From positions 682,001-746,000 of the forward strand of contig NC_026657.2 of NCBI RefSeq assembly GCF_000004075.3: a DNA stretch of 64,000 nt. Reading direction: 5' to 3'. Shown here one piece after another: positions 60,041-64,000 of the stretch; within the stretch, counting starts at the first letter, position 1; every line of letters begins with the position of its first letter. The notes beneath the pieces are model-generated. The model was given only the letters and a program-made list of their open reading frames with translations. It was not told the origin of the DNA and made no database searches. The translations under genes were made by a program, and so were the position numbers. This stretch comes from Cucumis sativus. Lineage: Eukaryota; Streptophyta; Magnoliopsida; Cucurbitales; Cucurbitaceae.

Positions 60041-62699
60041 AAGAGGGGTCCCACAATCTCGGGAAGTGAATGATGAAGTGATGAGATGAGTAATATGAAA
60101 GGCAGCTAAGGAAGGTGGGACCCTAAGAGAAGAATAGAATGTGTGGGGTCCCATCCAACCCCCTTTTCTTTTTTCCTTTTTTTTTTTTAAAATAAATAAT
60201 ATTCATTTTAACATATAAAATAATAATAATAATAATTGTTGTGATGCCCAATGTATGTATACATATTATATTATATGAGAAACCTCAAATCAACCACCTC
60301 GAGCCCATTTCAATAGTTACCATTCCCAATTAATTCCCTCCCACTAACTTCTTTTATTTATTATTTACCTATACTACAAAACATGTCCTTGGTCAAAAAT
60401 ATTCTTATACTTATAATTATGTTTAGATGAAAATCCTTAAATTTCTGTTCAATTATTATATCTTTTTATATCTTTTTATTAATTTAATTTATACTATAAA
60501 TTTGTTAGCTCTCAAAGATAAAATCAAAATTTTTTGTTAGACTTATAAGTTTAAATACTTAGTCATATTTTTAGATAAAAGGATTGAATCCATCTTTTCA
60601 ACTATGTCATACAAAAATAAACATGAAAATTGTATGTTTACTTATTTAAGAATCATAAAAGGTTTATTTATTAATTTTAATATTTTATTTGTATTTGTTC
60701 ACTTTGATGTCAACCAGATTTTTCAAAAGATTATCCTTAGAAAATATTAAAATGATAGATAATTTGTTATAGATAACACAAAAAAACTAAACTATATACA
60801 GAATATAGCAAAAAATTTAAATGAACTAGAAAGGGTTGGATAAATTTTGCTATATTTTGTAAATACTTTCCATATAATTGAATTTTGGATTTTTCTTAAC
60901 TCTTTTTAGCTCAAAGGAATTTTTGAAATTTTTTAATAGTTCGTTGAAATATTTTTTAAAACAAAACTTTAATGATTTTTATCTAAAATGTGCAGTAAGA
61001 GCATTTTCTTTTTATTTTTAACTCTTTTCGAAAGTTTAAGATTACATTTGAAACTTTTAATATTTTTTACACAAACATCAAAGTTGGAGGGAAATTTTTT
61101 TTTTTTTTTTTTTTTGTAATTTAACCTTTATTATCATATTATTACTTCTTGTTCAAATATAGGTTTTGGGTTTTTTACATATTTAAAATTGACAAATAAG
61201 ATAGAAGAATATGAATAGGGAAAGAAAAATACACATATTTTATTAGTTGAGGTTGGATAGACCCTTCTACATTAAACTAATAGGGTTTAATTTTGTCAAT
61301 CCGATGACTTCGGGTTGATCCATAGTTTACTTTTAACCCGATGTGTAACACGATTTATGTACAGTACTCCTAATCCCGCTCTATTTTTGTTTAAAACGTA
61401 ACTATTAAGTTTCTATTCAATCAAATTTTTCTTAATAAAACCAATCTATATGGTTAGTTTTGGGAAGAGAAGATCAATTAAACAATCACTTACGAAAATG
61501 GAAGAAATATTAATTATTTGAATGTAATAATTAAAAAATAAAAATAAAAAAGAGATAGTGATGTAATGAAAGGCAAAGGTTTCATCTTTGCCCAACATTC
61601 TCTCTGTAACTTATTCCAGCCTCCATTTTTGGTTTGACCACTCACCAACCTTATGTCCACACCCCTCTCCCCCACTTTATTTATATTCTCTCTTAAATCT
61701 TTTTCACTTTTCTTTTCTTTTCTTTTCTTTTCTTTCTTTCTTTCTTTTTTTTCTCTTTTTGATATGATTAATGTTGATCCTCATTTTTAGTTGTAATCTC
61801 TATTTTAGATTTTCCATTACATTTGTTTAATATTATATATTCAAAAGTTCCCTTCATCTTCTTTAATTTCTTTTTTCCCATGCATGCTTTCCTTACTATA
61901 TATATATATAGAAAAGAGATTTTTTGAAAAGTTCTTTATGCCCCACAATTATGCATATTATTTGTGTATATATGTTGTTATGAGATGTAAAACAATTACA
62001 AAACATCTATTAGATATGGGAAGATCATGCTATGCTTTTATTTAATAAAAGACTTTCTTTTACGGATATTGACGTTGGTTCGGGTGGGATTTTTATAATA
62101 AAAAATCGTTCACGTGAATAACTCATCATATGTATTCAATAACATCAATCAAATACCCTAGAATGAAAGTTAAATTAAGTATAGTTAAATAAAAGAAAGC
62201 TATAATAATTAAAGAATATTAATATCTATCTTTTTGTTGTGATCGAGAAAAAAATTTCTTCTAAAGAAAGTTGAACTACGTGAAAACTTTTGAAGTTAAG
62301 AAATATATTAACACTTGAAATTTTCTCAAAATTAGACTGAATGGAGAGATAATCATTTTATAGCTTTATATAGTAAAACTCTTATTTAACACTATACGTG
62401 ATTATATTAGTGCAATACATCGCGAAAACATATTGCCATGATACATACATAGATATATATATATTAACATAGCTAATAATGTAATAGAAAACCAAGCTAT
62501 GATTGTAACTTTATCAAACTCAATAACTAGATTAACTTAAACACTAAAATATACATTATCGACCTTTTAATACTTAAATATTTGTAATGGCTAATTTATT
62601 TATTTTTTTGAAATCTACGCTTATCTATCAAGTTCAATAGAACTTGAGAAATAAAAACGAATTACCATCATATAGCTAGAAAAGTAAAATATTTACTTA

Positions 62700-62889
<190 letters not shown>

Positions 62890-63695
62890 AATTTTTTTGT
62901 ATATTTATTAAAGGAAAAATAAAACTATTAAAGATTATATAATAATACATTTAAATGAAAAAAGCTTCAACTTTTTAACATGTAACAAAAGCCTCTCAAC
63001 TCTCCCCTTTGTAAGAAAGAGATCATATATTTTGTATAAATGTATGAATAAGAAAGAAAGGGTATCCAATGTTCATCTTTCGAATAATCTACAAAAGAAT
63101 ATTAGTTGATTAACTTATTAGAATGTGACAACACAAGTTTTGAGAAATATATATATAATTTAAAGTAATGAAAGTTCATTGACTAAAATGACATAATGCC
63201 ATTTTATGTGTATATATATTATTAGAAGTATAAATGAGTAGCATTTGAAAAGAATTTTTATGCTATAAAATAAAACAGATGGAGTGGTAGATAGGTAGAA
63301 GGGTAAGTAAAAGTGGAAACAAATGATTAATGAGGAATGAAGGGATGATGGATGATGCTTACACACTAAATAAAACATACTCATTTTGTTGTTCATTTGT
63401 TAGATAACATTTTAATCATTTATGTGGTCTCACCCAACTTTATATAATTAATCAATCTGGCCCCCTTTATTTTTGGGTTTGAAAAAGGGAGAGAGAGGGA
63501 AAAAAAGTGATTGGCAATATGAACATAAAGAGGGATAAAGGGGCTAGGGTTGGTCCATGCAAGAATATGATTGAGAAGTAGCATGAACTTGTTCTCTCTC
63601 TCTCGATAAATTCTTTGAGTAGGCTAACCACAATGTATATAGTTAACAATTTTACTTTGTTATGCATTGAGTACTATTATCGAAAGGGAAAGATA

Positions 63696-63825
63696 TTTTA
63701 GAATAATCTACATCGAACGGTTATTATGATGCAACTCTCTCTCTCTACAAAGATTTTATATTATCATTAGAAAAAACTGAACGACGAAGATTTTAGAATA
63801 ATCTACATCCAACGATTATTACGAT
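63696..63825 (+). repeat. 35-bp direct repeat pair, 95 bp apart
   Basis: TTTTAGAATAATCTACATCG/CAACGG/ATTATTA-type sequence at 63696-63730 recurs at 63791-63825 with three mismatches. Between them are a CTCTCTCTCT run and ACGACGAAG. Confidence 0.8.
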
Positions 63826-64000
63826 ATCTCCTTATTTATATATATATATATAAATATATACAACTTTTGAAAGGGTTGAGTGAAAAAAGAGCATAATGTT
63901 GTTCCCTCTATACATTACAAGGTTGATGATGCAAATGAGGGTCAACTCCACCTTTTTGCATTCAATTCTAAAACACACTTGGGAATATTTTACTTTTCCA

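Noticed and set aside
59755..60054. 99-codon minus-strand ORF starting with a Pro run
   Set aside because: The Pro run is the G15 homopolymer; the rest is Phe/Leu-rich and featureless.

Overview
The window is plant nuclear DNA: AT-rich, with long spliced genes using GT-AG introns, gene-free stretches of microsatellites and small repeats, and proteins that read as orthologues of well-known Arabidopsis genes. The protein details and the dispersed repeat family suggest a eudicot, probably a cucurbit (melon/cucumber/gourd type). The cucurbit assignment is an inference; eudicot is firm. No virus-like sequence, organelle insertion, rRNA, tRNA or CRISPR array was seen.

Nine protein-coding genes are supported, eight complete. 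Left to right: MED10 Mediator subunit (minus, cut by the window edge, 1-208); methionine gamma-lyase MGL (minus, 2 exons, 2649-5219); a ~10 kb gene-poor block (5220-15828) with a foldback element, MITE-like copies, a SINE-like remnant and tandem repeats; HLB1-like TPR trafficking protein (plus, 14 exons, 15829-23317); a FRAY/OSR1-type STE20 kinase (plus, 21 exons, 27310-36628); an unrecognised plastid-targeted coiled-coil membrane protein (minus, 3 exons, 38531-40629); a plastid HpcH/HpaI aldolase-family protein (plus, single exon, 41579-42670); an early nodulin-like phytocyanin resembling ENODL8 (plus, 2 exons, 43346-44023); the m6A methyltransferase MTA (minus, 7 exons, 45404-50843); a LONESOME HIGHWAY-like bHLH factor (minus, 10 exons, 52057-56329); then ~7.7 kb without genes. 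Exon coordinates were built by hand from splice sites, reading frame and family similarity. All reading frames close exactly.

The genes do not form a pathway: plant neighbours are co-inherited, not operonic. Gene order does carry information. From memory, the Arabidopsis counterparts fall in three small clusters (MED10/HLB1 on chromosome 5; bHLH157/ENODL8/MGL on chromosome 1; kinase/aldolase/MTA on chromosome 4), so this segment looks like an unfractionated ancestral block. I found no convincing undescribed biological system. The most notable items are the foldback element at 7051-7270, a TIR-bearing MITE-like family with at least three copies, an inverted pair of related repeats 8.7 kb apart, a GC-AG intron in the kinase, a 9-codon uORF before the bHLH gene, and an uncharacterised plastid membrane protein.
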